From JBGOUJ01 sp041477005 (GTDB taxonomy: Bacteria > Acidobacteriota > Terriglobia > Bryobacterales > JACQDG01), in assembly GCA_041477005.1 (NCBI GenBank), contig JBGOUJ010000006.1:1-42078 (forward strand): a stretch of 42,078 nt of DNA, written 5' to 3'. The notes beneath the pieces are model-generated. The model saw nothing but the letters and a program-made list of their open reading frames with translations, was not told the origin of the DNA and searched no databases. The stretch's first letter is position 1, and the number at the start of each line of letters is the position of its first letter. A program made the position numbers and the translations under genes. Positions 24,120-31,825 of the stretch are shown piece by piece.

Positions 24120-24899
24120 ATGAGTCGCTCGTTGGTGTTGCTGATCCTGGCCACGGGGGTATGCCTGCGAGGGGCCGACGTGTCTTCGGCGGAGGCCAAT
24201 CTGCGGCGGGTGCAGGCTTTGGTCCAGGCCGGCGCGGCGCCGCGCTCCGCCCTGAAGGCGGCCCAGGAGCAGCTCCGGGACGCGCGCAACGAGCAAGTCC
24301 TCCGCCGGACGCTTTACAGCGGCAACGTCGCGCCGCAGGACGTGTCCGAGATGGTGCGCGCCGCCGGGGAGCTGCGGGCGCGCGCCGGGGAAAACCTGGC
24401 CGCCCAGGAAAAGCTGGCCGCCGCGGGCGTGGTCCCGGCTGGTTCCACGCAGAAGTGGCGGGAGGACCAGGCCTTCGCCGAGCAGCAGTGGGAGCTGGCC
24501 CAGTCGCGGGCCAAGCTGGTCGAAGAACTGGCCGAGATGGCGCGCCGCGAAGCCGATCTCGAGGAGCAAGGGCGAGCTGATCTCGATCTTGCCATCCTCT
24601 CGGCCGGCAATGGAACACTGACCGGCCAGGATTTCTTCCGCGTCGAAGCGGCGTTCTTCGAGCAGTTCTCCCACCCGCTGCCCGTCAGCGCGCGGGGCGA
24701 GACGGCCGTCCACCGCAGCCTGGGCTTCGACCACCGCGAGCGCTTCGACGTGGCGCTCAACCCCGACCAGGAAGAAGGCCGCTGGCTGATGCGCCTGCTC
24801 GAGCGCCTCCGCGTCCCCTACATCGCCTACCGCCGAGCTGTGGCCGGCAAGGCCACCGGAACGCACATCCACGTCGGTTTGCCCAGCCCGCGGCTGTGA
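24120..24899 (+). CDS. Secreted coiled-coil protein with possible metal-binding C-terminal domain
   Basis: 259 residues from ATG 24120. Residues 1-19 are a signal peptide (LVLLILATGVCLRGA). Residues 22-160 are Ala/Glu/Gln/Arg-rich, strongly helical and coiled-coil in look, recalling the helical hairpins of TolC-like or membrane-fusion proteins. The last 95 residues differ: HRSLGFDHRERFDVAL and the terminal GTHIHVGLPS give an H-x(4)-D...H-x-H pattern that resembles the metal site of M15-type D,D-carboxypeptidases. A cell-wall peptidase held on a helical stalk is a reasonable guess, not shown. GAGGG lies very close to the ATG, and TAAAAT about 10 bases upstream may be the promoter. Confidence 0.7.
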   Translation: MSRSLVLLILATGVCLRGADVSSAEANLRRVQALVQAGAAPRSALKAAQEQLRDARNEQVLRRTLYSGNVAPQDVSEMVRAAGELRARAGENLAAQEKLAAAGVVPAGSTQKWREDQAFAEQQWELAQSRAKLVEELAEMARREADLEEQGRADLDLAILSAGNGTLTGQDFFRVEAAFFEQFSHPLPVSARGETAVHRSLGFDHRERFDVALNPDQEEGRWLMRLLERLRVPYIAYRRAVAGKATGTHIHVGLPSPRL

Positions 24900-24974
24900 G
24901 GGCAATGAAGAACCCATGGCTTCCGGGCGGAGCGCCCCCGCGCCGGGGCGGTTTCCTTCCGCTATATTAGGGAA

Positions 24975-27521
24975 ATGTTTCGCCGGATTCGACTCGCCTG
25001 CTTTGCCATCCTGTGCCTGCTGGCCGCAGGCGCCCTCGCCGCCGCCGTTCCCACGCCGGAGTCGCACTTCGGCCACAAGATCGGCGCCGACCGGACGGTG
25101 CTCGATTGGGCCAAGGTGGTCGACTATTTCCGGCTGCTCGAGAAATCAAGCGACCGGCTGCGGTTCCAGGAGCTGGGCAAGACCACCGAAGGCCGGCCCT
25201 TCATCCTGGTCGCGATCTCCTCCCCGGAGAACATCGCCAACCTGGAGCGCTACCGGCAGATCCAGGCCAAGCTGGCCGATCCCCGGCAGACCAATCCGGC
25301 CGAAGCCGAGCGGCTCATCGCCGAAGGCAAGACGGTGGTCCTGATCACCTGCTCCATCCACTCGACTGAGATCGCCTCCACCCACACGGCGGTCGAGTAC
25401 GCCTACAAGCTGCTCACCGAAGACAACCCGCGCCGCCGGGCGATCCTGGCCAACACCATCCTGCTGCTGGTCCCCTCGCTGAACCCCGATGGCGTCGATA
25501 TCGTGACCCGCTGGTACCGCCGGCAGCTCGGCGCCCCGTACGAAGGCAGCGCCCCGCCCGAGCTGTATCACCACTACGTGGGGCACGACAACAACCGCGA
25601 CTGGTACATGTTCACGCAGGCCGAAACACGGCTGGCGGTGGCCAAGGTCCACAACGTCTGGCATCCCCAGATCGTTTACGACGTCCACCAGATGGGCGCG
25701 TACGCGGCCCGCATTTTCGTTCCGCCGTGGCTCGACCCGATCGAGCCCAACATCGACCCGGTCATCGCCCAGGAAGTCAACATGATCGGAGCGGGCATGG
25801 CCGCGGACCTCACCGCCGCCGGCAAGAAGGGCGTGGTGATCAACGCCATGTACGATTACTGGACGCCCGCCCGCCACTACCAGAGCTATCACGGCGGCCT
25901 GCGCCTGCTCACCGAATCGGCCAGCGCCCGCATCGCTTCGCCGATCGCGGTCGAGGCCGGTCAGCTCGATACCAACGCGCTCGGCTACAACGCCCGCCAG
26001 CGCGCCTGGAACTACCTGGAGCCCTGGATGGGCGGCGAGTGGCGCCTGCGCGACATCATCGATTACCAGTTAATCGCCTGGGAATCGTGCCTCTACCAGG
26101 CGGCGTTGCGCCACGAGGACCTGCTGCGCAACTTCTACGGCATCGGCTGGCGGGCAGTCCATCGCAAAGACCCCCCCTACGCCTTCGTCATTCCGCGCCG
26201 CCAGCCCGATCCCAATGCCATGACGCGGATGCTGGAGGTTCTGGAATTCGGTCAGGTCGAGATCGACCGCGCCCGCCAGCCCTTCCGCGGCGGCGGCAAC
26301 GATTACGAGGCGGGAGATTACGTCATCCGCCTGGCGCAGCCCTACGGCAGTTTTGCCAAGGCGCTCCTCGAGCGGCAGCATTACCCCGACCTGCGCGAGT
26401 ATCCCGGCGGCCCGCCGAAGCGGCCCTACGACGTCACGGCTCATACCTTGCCCCTGCTGCTGGGCGTGCATGCCGACACCGTCGAAGCGGTCTTTGACGC
26501 CGCCCTCGATCGGGTGGGAAAGGTCGGCCCGGAGCCCGGTAGCGCAGAGCCGGGCGACAAGCTGGCTCTTTCCCCGGCCCTCAGCAACTGCTGGACCGCC
26601 GTCAATCGCCTGCTCCAGGCCGGCGCCGAAGTTTCACGAGATCCTCGAGATGGAACATTCCTGGTGACCAACACCGGCCCGGCCCGGTCCCTGCTGCCGG
26701 AAATGGCCCGCTCGCTCGGCTTGCGATTCGCCAGCGCCGGCGGAGCCTCCGGACGCCGCCTGCGTCCACCGCGCATCGGTCTTTACAAGAGTTTCGTCCC
26801 GAACATGGATGAAGGCTGGACCCGCTGGATCCTCGAACAGTTCGACTTCCCTTACACCAGCTTGCTGAACCGGGACATCCGCGCCGGGCGGTTGATCGAC
26901 AAGCTCGACGTGATGATCCTGCCCGACGCTACGACACGCACGATGGACGCCGGCGCCGGCGGCGGAGAAGATCGACGGAGTTCCGGCGGAGCGATGCCCC
27001 CGGAATACTCGGGCGGCTTGGGCGAGCCCGGTGCGGCGGCCCTCAAAGAATTTGCCGCCGCCGGCGGAACGATCCTGGCCTTCAACCGCGCCTCGCTTTA
27101 CGCGATCGAGAAACTGGGCGCAGGCGCCCGCAACGTACTCTCCGGCGTCTCGAACCGTGATTTCTACGCCCCGGGGTCCTTGCTGGAGGCGAGCGTAGAT
27201 ACCGCTCATCCGCTGACCTACGGAATGGAGAAGGCAGTAGCGGTTTGGTTCGAGTCAGGTCCGGCTTTCGAGGCTGTGGCGAACGGCCCCAACCCGGCCG
27301 CCGCGGCCGTGGTGAAGTACGGCGCCGGCAATCCGCTGGTTTCGGGCTGGCTGCTGGGCCCCAAGCTGCTCGAGAATCGCGGCGTCGTGATGGACGCTCC
27401 CGTAGGCAAGGGGCACGTCATCTTGTTCGGCATGCGCCCGCAGTATCGTGCCCAGAGCTATGCGACCTTCAAGCTGTTTTTCAACGGGCTGATCGCTTAC
27501 CAGACCACCCCGAACCCGTGA
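24975..27521 (+). CDS. Large secreted M14-family zinc carboxypeptidase-like protein
   Basis: 848 residues with a signal peptide (FAILCLLAAGALAAA). The zinc-binding HxxE is H129-S-T-E132 in CSIHSTEIAST and the third ligand is probably H238 in VYDVHQMGAY. LVPSLNPDGVDIV and LLTESASARIAS match the substrate-binding and catalytic regions of M14 peptidases. Beyond residue 400 there is a long C-terminal region with a glutamine-amidotransferase-like beta/alpha pattern (FAAAGGTILAFNRAS, GHVILFGMRPQYRAQSYAT) often seen in acidobacterial paralogs. Its 3' end overlaps the convergent membrane-protein gene by 25 bases. Confidence 0.87.
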   Translation: MFRRIRLACFAILCLLAAGALAAAVPTPESHFGHKIGADRTVLDWAKVVDYFRLLEKSSDRLRFQELGKTTEGRPFILVAISSPENIANLERYRQIQAKLADPRQTNPAEAERLIAEGKTVVLITCSIHSTEIASTHTAVEYAYKLLTEDNPRRRAILANTILLLVPSLNPDGVDIVTRWYRRQLGAPYEGSAPPELYHHYVGHDNNRDWYMFTQAETRLAVAKVHNVWHPQIVYDVHQMGAYAARIFVPPWLDPIEPNIDPVIAQEVNMIGAGMAADLTAAGKKGVVINAMYDYWTPARHYQSYHGGLRLLTESASARIASPIAVEAGQLDTNALGYNARQRAWNYLEPWMGGEWRLRDIIDYQLIAWESCLYQAALRHEDLLRNFYGIGWRAVHRKDPPYAFVIPRRQPDPNAMTRMLEVLEFGQVEIDRARQPFRGGGNDYEAGDYVIRLAQPYGSFAKALLERQHYPDLREYPGGPPKRPYDVTAHTLPLLLGVHADTVEAVFDAALDRVGKVGPEPGSAEPGDKLALSPALSNCWTAVNRLLQAGAEVSRDPRDGTFLVTNTGPARSLLPEMARSLGLRFASAGGASGRRLRPPRIGLYKSFVPNMDEGWTRWILEQFDFPYTSLLNRDIRAGRLIDKLDVMILPDATTRTMDAGAGGGEDRRSSGGAMPPEYSGGLGEPGAAALKEFAAAGGTILAFNRASLYAIEKLGAGARNVLSGVSNRDFYAPGSLLEASVDTAHPLTYGMEKAVAVWFESGPAFEAVANGPNPAAAAVVKYGAGNPLVSGWLLGPKLLENRGVVMDAPVGKGHVILFGMRPQYRAQSYATFKLFFNGLIAYQTTPNP

Positions 27522-28093
27522 CCCGTCAGGTAACAGGCCAGCGCCAGACCGCCCCAGGCGCCTCCTATCAGCACCGACAGGGCAACCCAGTTCCCCCCAC
27601 TCAAATGACCGCGCCTGCGCACAAGCTGGGCCCAGCCCGCCAGCGCTGCGGCCACTCCCGCCACAACGGCGCCCATCGAAAGCAGCAGAGCCGCCTGCGC
27701 CACCGGCCAGATCGGCAGAGGAAGCTGGACGCGGCCTGCGCCGCCGACAGCCTGAGTGTACGCCACCTGGCTCAGGAATACCGCCAGCGTCAGCAGCAAG
27801 GCGGAAGCGGTCAGGGTCACGCCCCAAGCCGCGCCCGGCGCTACCGGCAGCGCCGGCAACTCCAGGCGCCGGCTCAGCACGGCCAACACCACCGCGAAAG
27901 CCACGGCCAGAACCCACGTCAATGCAGCCGGCGAGCCCTGGCCCTGGCCGCGAGCCATCGCGGTCAGGCCCGATAGGAGCAGCCCGAAAACGCCGCCCGA
28001 GGCCGCCGCCGCCAAGGCGTTGGCCACCCTCTCCATCCGGCGGTCCACGGCGTTGTTCGGCGCGCCGGCTTCGGAATCGGTTTCACGTTTCAT
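27497..28093 (-). CDS. Hypothetical membrane protein, 198 aa
   Basis: Start ATG 28093. After a charged N-terminal 25 residues there are five hydrophobic segments: GGVFGLLLSGLTAMA, TWVLAVAFAVVLAVL, WGVTLTASALLLTLAVFL, AALLLSMGAVVAGVAAALAG and VALSVLIGGAWGGLALACYL. No family recognised. The first bases of the leader are a T-rich run (TTTTTTTGG on the minus strand) directly after a GC-rich hairpin, so expression may be attenuated. Converges with and overlaps the end of the M14 peptidase gene. Confidence 0.68.
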   Translation of the reverse strand: MKRETDSEAGAPNNAVDRRMERVANALAAAASGGVFGLLLSGLTAMARGQGQGSPAALTWVLAVAFAVVLAVLSRRLELPALPVAPGAAWGVTLTASALLLTLAVFLSQVAYTQAVGGAGRVQLPLPIWPVAQAALLLSMGAVVAGVAAALAGWAQLVRRRGHLSGGNWVALSVLIGGAWGGLALACYLTGHGFGVVW

Positions 28094-28534
28094 AACTTGT
28101 TTTTTACCAAAAAAAGCCTCCGCGCCGAGGGTTTCTTCGGCGCGCCCCGTTTATACATTCGGGAGCACAGTCCGATGTTACACCTGATGCACTTTCGAAT
28201 GCTGGCGACGGATTTGGGAGTGGTGTTTGCCGCTCCGCCGATCGGGGCGTTGATCCGCGGTCTAAACCGCGGCTATCCCAGCCGGAAAACCGCCCGCGGG
28301 CGCAAGCAAGATCTGTATTACGAGAACGGGGTTGCCATCCCGGTCGGGGATCTGGGTTCGAGATTCTGATGAAAGGGTTCGGCCGAAGGGCCGGCGCTCC
28401 TTCCTTGCAACAACCGTTAATTTCTACCCCCCAATCCAAGTTTGCCTCTTGCGCGCGAATCTTTCCCCGGATGATGCCGTCTTGTGTATGGAGGGCAAAT
28501 CACCCGACGAAAACGGAAGAAAGAAAAGGAAACC
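28094..28534. other. 441-base intergenic region with two palindromes, no convincing gene
   Basis: Holds a perfect 8-bp hairpin, CGCGCCGA (28121-28128) with TCGGCGCG (28137-28144), followed on the minus strand by a run of seven T, and a perfect 7-bp palindrome CCGCGGTCTAAACCGCGG at 28255-28272. A 66-codon plus-strand frame from ATG 28171 to 28369 runs through the second palindrome; it has no Shine-Dalgarno and no recognisable domain and is not called. The promoter of the phosphoesterase operon must lie in the right part, which is less GC-rich. Confidence 0.55.
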
Positions 28535-29746
28535 ATGTCCAAACGCATCATCCACAATCTTAGCGATGACAATATCGACCGCCGCGGGTTCCTGCAATGT
28601 ATGGCCTGGGCCGGCACGGGACTACTTTGGAGCCTGCAGGGCGGCGTCGGCTATAGCCAGCTCGTGTATCCCGCCGGCCACAAGTCCCACGCCGATTTGA
28701 GCTTCGTCCAGATCAGCGACAGCCACATCGGGTTCAACAAAGAGGCGAACAAAGACGTGATCGCCACCTTGCAGGAGGCCGTCGCGAAGATCAACGCCCT
28801 GCCTACGCCGCCGGCGTTTCTGATCCACACCGGCGACATCACCCATCTCTCGAAACCCGGGGAATTCGACGCCGTCGACCAGATCCTCAAGAGCGTCAAG
28901 ACGAGCCGCGTATTTTACGTGCCCGGCGAGCACGACGTGCTCGGCGACAACGGCAAGCTCTACCTGGAGCGTTACGGAAAGGAAACCGGCGCGCAGGGCT
29001 GGTACAGCTTCGATCAGAAAGGCGTTCACTTCGTCGGGCTCGTGAACGTATGGAATCTCAAGGCCGGCGGCTTGGGCGCGCTGGGCGAAGAGCAACTGGA
29101 GTGGCTCGAGAAAGATCTCGCCCCGCTTTCGAGCAGCGCGCCCGTCGTGCTGTTTGCCCACATCCCGCTGTGGTCGGTCTATCCGGAGTGGGGCTGGGGC
29201 ACCGACGATGCGGCCCAGGCGCTCGGCTATCTGAAGCGCTTCGGCTCGGTCACCGTCCTCAACGGCCACATCCACCAGACGATGCAGAAGGTGGAAGGCA
29301 ACGTGACGTTCCACACCGCGGCATCCACGGCATTCCCTCAGCCGAAGCCGGGCGCGGCGCCATCTCCCGGGCCGATGAAGGTTCCGCCGGAGCAGCTCCG
29401 CAGCCTGCTGGGCGTAACCGAAGTAAGTTATGTCGAGGGCCGGCACGCCCTCGCGATCGTGGATTCTTCGCTGGCGTCGAGCGGGGCCGCCGAAACGACC
29501 CAGGTCAACATCGACAACTTCAGCTTCACACCGGCGTCGCTCGCGGTCCCGGCCGGCGCCAAGGTGACCTGGACCAACCGCGACGACATCCCCCACAACG
29601 TCATCAGCGTGGAGAAGCGCTTTGGCTCGCCCGTGCTCGATACCGACGAAAAATTCACCCACAGCTTCACCGATGCGGGCGAATACGCCTACTTCTGCTC
29701 CATCCATCCCCGCATGACCGGCAAGGTCCTCGTGCGGCCGGCCTGA
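28535..29746 (+). CDS. Tat-exported metallophosphoesterase fused to a C-terminal cupredoxin
   Basis: 403 residues from ATG 28535 (AAGGAAACC upstream); the ATG at 28484 only adds a Lys/Arg-rich leader. IDRRGFLQCMAWAG is a twin-arginine signal. Calcineurin-like motifs follow in order: SDSHIG (D62, H64), HTGDITH, GEHDVLGD (GEHD in place of GNHD), HIPLW and NGHIHQ, giving a two-metal site. Residues about 325-403 are a plastocyanin-type domain (FSFTPASLAVPAGAKVTWTN) with H354, C388, H391 and M394 in the type 1 copper pattern C-x2-H-x2-M. The fusion of a phosphoesterase and an electron-carrier fold, followed 12 bases later by a dihaem cytochrome, suggests a periplasmic redox role for copper. Confidence 0.88.
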   Translation: MSKRIIHNLSDDNIDRRGFLQCMAWAGTGLLWSLQGGVGYSQLVYPAGHKSHADLSFVQISDSHIGFNKEANKDVIATLQEAVAKINALPTPPAFLIHTGDITHLSKPGEFDAVDQILKSVKTSRVFYVPGEHDVLGDNGKLYLERYGKETGAQGWYSFDQKGVHFVGLVNVWNLKAGGLGALGEEQLEWLEKDLAPLSSSAPVVLFAHIPLWSVYPEWGWGTDDAAQALGYLKRFGSVTVLNGHIHQTMQKVEGNVTFHTAASTAFPQPKPGAAPSPGPMKVPPEQLRSLLGVTEVSYVEGRHALAIVDSSLASSGAAETTQVNIDNFSFTPASLAVPAGAKVTWTNRDDIPHNVISVEKRFGSPVLDTDEKFTHSFTDAGEYAYFCSIHPRMTGKVLVRPA

Positions 29747-29758
29747 CAGGTACATGCA

Positions 29759-30505
29759 ATGACCAATATCGACAAATGGATACTGGGGGCGGCGGCGCCC
29801 CTCGTTCTGACGCTCGCCGGGTGCTCGGCCGCCGGTCGGCCGTCGAAGGTCGAGGCCGGGCTCGCCAACTTTGCCAAGGACGTGGTAATCCCGCTCGAAG
29901 CGCGAAGCCGCCCGAACCCGATAGCCGGCGATGCCGCCGCGGCCGTGAAGGGCGCGACTCTATACCAGCAATCTTGTGCCGTGTGCCACGGCGGTGACGG
30001 CCGTTCCGAGACCGCCGTCGGCCGCGGCCTTTATCCGCCGGCCATGGACCTGACCTCGCCTCACGTCAGGCGGTGGAACGACGCCGAGATGTTCTGGATC
30101 ATCCGCAACGGAGTGAGATTCACCGGCATGCCGGCCTGGAAAGACCTGCTCGACGAAGACCAGACGTGGCAGGTGGTGGCGGCGGTCCGGGAATTGCAGA
30201 AAGCCCCGGCGAAAGCGCTCGCTCCGGAAGCTCACGCGGACGGCGATCTGCTGAGGGAAGGCGAGCTGCTCTTCCGTCAGGAGAACTGCATCGGCTGCCA
30301 CCGGCTCCACGGAGAAGGGGGCACGCTCGGTCCCGATCTATCGCGCGAGGGCGATCGGGGCCGCGCCGACGAGTGGCTGCTGGGGCACTTCCTGAAGCCC
30401 GCCGACTATGTGGCCGGCTCGATCATGCCGCCGGCGAGCAATTTGAATCGCCGCCAGCTTCAGGCTCTGACCCTGTTCCTGCAGCGGCAAAAACAAGGTC
30501 GCTAG
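29759..30505 (+). CDS. Dihaem cytochrome c lipoprotein
   Basis: 248 residues. Lipobox LTLAGC places the lipidated Cys at residue 22. Two haem-attachment motifs, CAVCH at 73-77 and CIGCH at 177-181, each sit in its own cytochrome-c fold; axial Met candidates are in GMPAW and IMPPASNL. The protein resembles c-type electron carriers that feed terminal oxidases or periplasmic reductases. With a 12-base gap to the cupredoxin fusion upstream, the two are almost certainly one operon, and a cupredoxin-to-cytochrome electron path is plausible but inferred. Confidence 0.9.
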   Translation: MTNIDKWILGAAAPLVLTLAGCSAAGRPSKVEAGLANFAKDVVIPLEARSRPNPIAGDAAAAVKGATLYQQSCAVCHGGDGRSETAVGRGLYPPAMDLTSPHVRRWNDAEMFWIIRNGVRFTGMPAWKDLLDEDQTWQVVAAVRELQKAPAKALAPEAHADGDLLREGELLFRQENCIGCHRLHGEGGTLGPDLSREGDRGRADEWLLGHFLKPADYVAGSIMPPASNLNRRQLQALTLFLQRQKQGR

Positions 30506-30532
30506 ATCCACAGGGAGATGGGGCCGGTTGCT

Positions 30533-30593
30533 GAGCCGCGACCGTGAGGGAGTTTCCCGTTATTCGGAAACCGCTCCCTTACGGTCGCGGCTC
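30533..30593. repeat. REP-like palindrome, copy D (best preserved)
   Basis: GAGCCGCGACCGTGAGGGAG (30533-30552) pairs with CTCCCTTACGGTCGCGGCTC (30574-30593) with a single mismatch over 20 bases. The centre holds TTTCCCGTTATTCGGAAA, itself a partial hairpin. Located between the converging cytochrome and UvrC-like genes, where it could also act as a bidirectional 3'-end structure. Confidence 0.8.
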
Positions 30594-30641
30594 GGAACAA
30601 GGAGTCGTACAAATTCATCCAGCTCACTTTGGGGGCTGCTA

Positions 30642-31721
30642 TCACGATGGCGCTGCGGCCACGCGCGAAATGGCCCGCACCAGCTTGCGGTAAGGCAGCC
30701 GGTCGAGTCCCTCGAATAAGAGCAGCTCCCCTTGCTTCCAGGAGCTGGCGTACCACCGCACCAGCAGGGCCAGATGCTCGGCCCGCTCACGGGTCGAGCG
30801 CCGCTTGAAAGTCGTCTCGCCGATCAGCTCCCGCAGCTTGCGGTCGAGCGAGAGCGGCTGGCCTTCCTCGACCGCGAAGGTCAACCGCCGCCGCGCCTGC
30901 CAGCAGCCCTGGTAGAGAAACCACAGCTCCACCGAGCTTGGCTCGATCGAGCGCTGCACCGCCACGCCGTAAAGATGATCCAGGTCGCCGGCCAGCTCCT
31001 CGTTGAGCCGCAGCGCCTCGGCGGCCTTCTCGAGCTTCCGGTGAATGCGCGCCGCCTGCTCGAATTCGAGAGCCGCGCTCGCCCGCTCCCGCTCGGCCTG
31101 CCACTGCTTCAGCAGCGACTCGCCCTTGGTCGAAAGAAACTCCACCACGCGGCCCACCTCGCCGCGATACTGCTCGATGGTTACCACCCCCTGGCAGGGC
31201 CGCAGACACATTTTCATTTCCCCGTAAATGCAGCCGGGGTGGCTGGGGCTGGGATCGAGCTCCTCGCGGCAGCGCCGCATCTGGAACAGGTCGAGAAAGG
31301 CGTTCTGAAACCGCTCGGTGGCGGCCCGCGTGGTGAACGGGCCAAAATAGAGCGCCCGGCCGCCACCCGGCCGCCGCGTGATGTAGCAGCGCGGGTAGGG
31401 ATTGGTCAGGTTCACCTTCAGGAAGGGCGGCGGGTGGAGCTTGAGGAACTTGCGATAGTCGTCGGGCCGGTGCCGCCGGGCGAGCCGGTAAAGCGTGACC
31501 ATCGACTCGAAAGGCGAGCCGGTCGGCCGGTATTCGAACCGCTCGGCCACCTGGGCCAGATTCAGCAGCCGCGATTGCTTTTCGGAAGGCCGCAGCAGCC
31601 GGGCGAGCCTGCGCCGCAGCAAATTGGTCTTGCCGATGTAAGGCGGACCCTCGCGAGCCCAGATCAGGAAGACGCCGGGCGCATCGGGGATCGCCTCGAA
31701 ATCGATTTCATCGGCGAGCAT
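30642..31721 (-). CDS. UvrC-like protein with GIY-YIG and UVR regions but no C-terminal nuclease half
   Basis: 359 residues from ATG 31721; the longer frame starts inside a hairpin repeat and is rejected. The N-terminal GIY-YIG region is visible (PGVFLIWAREGPPYIGKTNLLRRRL), though the first GIY strand reads VFLIW. The UvrC-type segment CIYGEMKMCLRPCQG and a UVR-like stretch (ALEFEQAARIHRKLEKAAEA) follow (given only to show family). Length and content stop before the RNase H-like and helix-hairpin-helix domains of UvrC, recalling Cho, the short UvrC homologue making the 3' incision. Encoded downstream of mnmG on the same strand, separated by a hairpin. Confidence 0.78.
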   Translation of the reverse strand: MLADEIDFEAIPDAPGVFLIWAREGPPYIGKTNLLRRRLARLLRPSEKQSRLLNLAQVAERFEYRPTGSPFESMVTLYRLARRHRPDDYRKFLKLHPPPFLKVNLTNPYPRCYITRRPGGGRALYFGPFTTRAATERFQNAFLDLFQMRRCREELDPSPSHPGCIYGEMKMCLRPCQGVVTIEQYRGEVGRVVEFLSTKGESLLKQWQAERERASAALEFEQAARIHRKLEKAAEALRLNEELAGDLDHLYGVAVQRSIEPSSVELWFLYQGCWQARRRLTFAVEEGQPLSLDRKLRELIGETTFKRRSTRERAEHLALLVRWYASSWKQGELLLFEGLDRLPYRKLVRAISRVAAAPS

Positions 31722-31725
31722 CAGT

Positions 31726-31825
31726 GAATTGAAACCACAGAGGAACACCGATAAACACAGATCCAAACGAAAGGCTCGGCTCTTGTCTATCTGTGTTCAT
31801 CTGTGTTCCTCTGTGGTTCCAATTC
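31726..31825. repeat. 37-bp inverted repeat of ATCTGTGTTC-type units
   Basis: Arms 31726-31762 and 31789-31825 match as reverse complements at 34 of 37 positions, with a 26-base spacer. Each arm is made of decamers like ATCTGTGTTC. The right arm encodes the last 12 codons and stop of mnmG; the left arm reaches within 5 bases of the UvrC-like start codon. It is the same kind of element as those at 2985-3140 and 33704-33790, with a different unit. Confidence 0.85.

Noticed and set aside
24900..24974. GC-rich hairpin after the coiled-coil gene as a terminator
   Set aside because: No T-run follows and the next gene is co-directional 75 bases away.
28171..28369. 66-codon plus-strand ORF in the 28094-28534 gap
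   Set aside because: No Shine-Dalgarno, no domain, and it runs through a perfect palindrome; likely chance.
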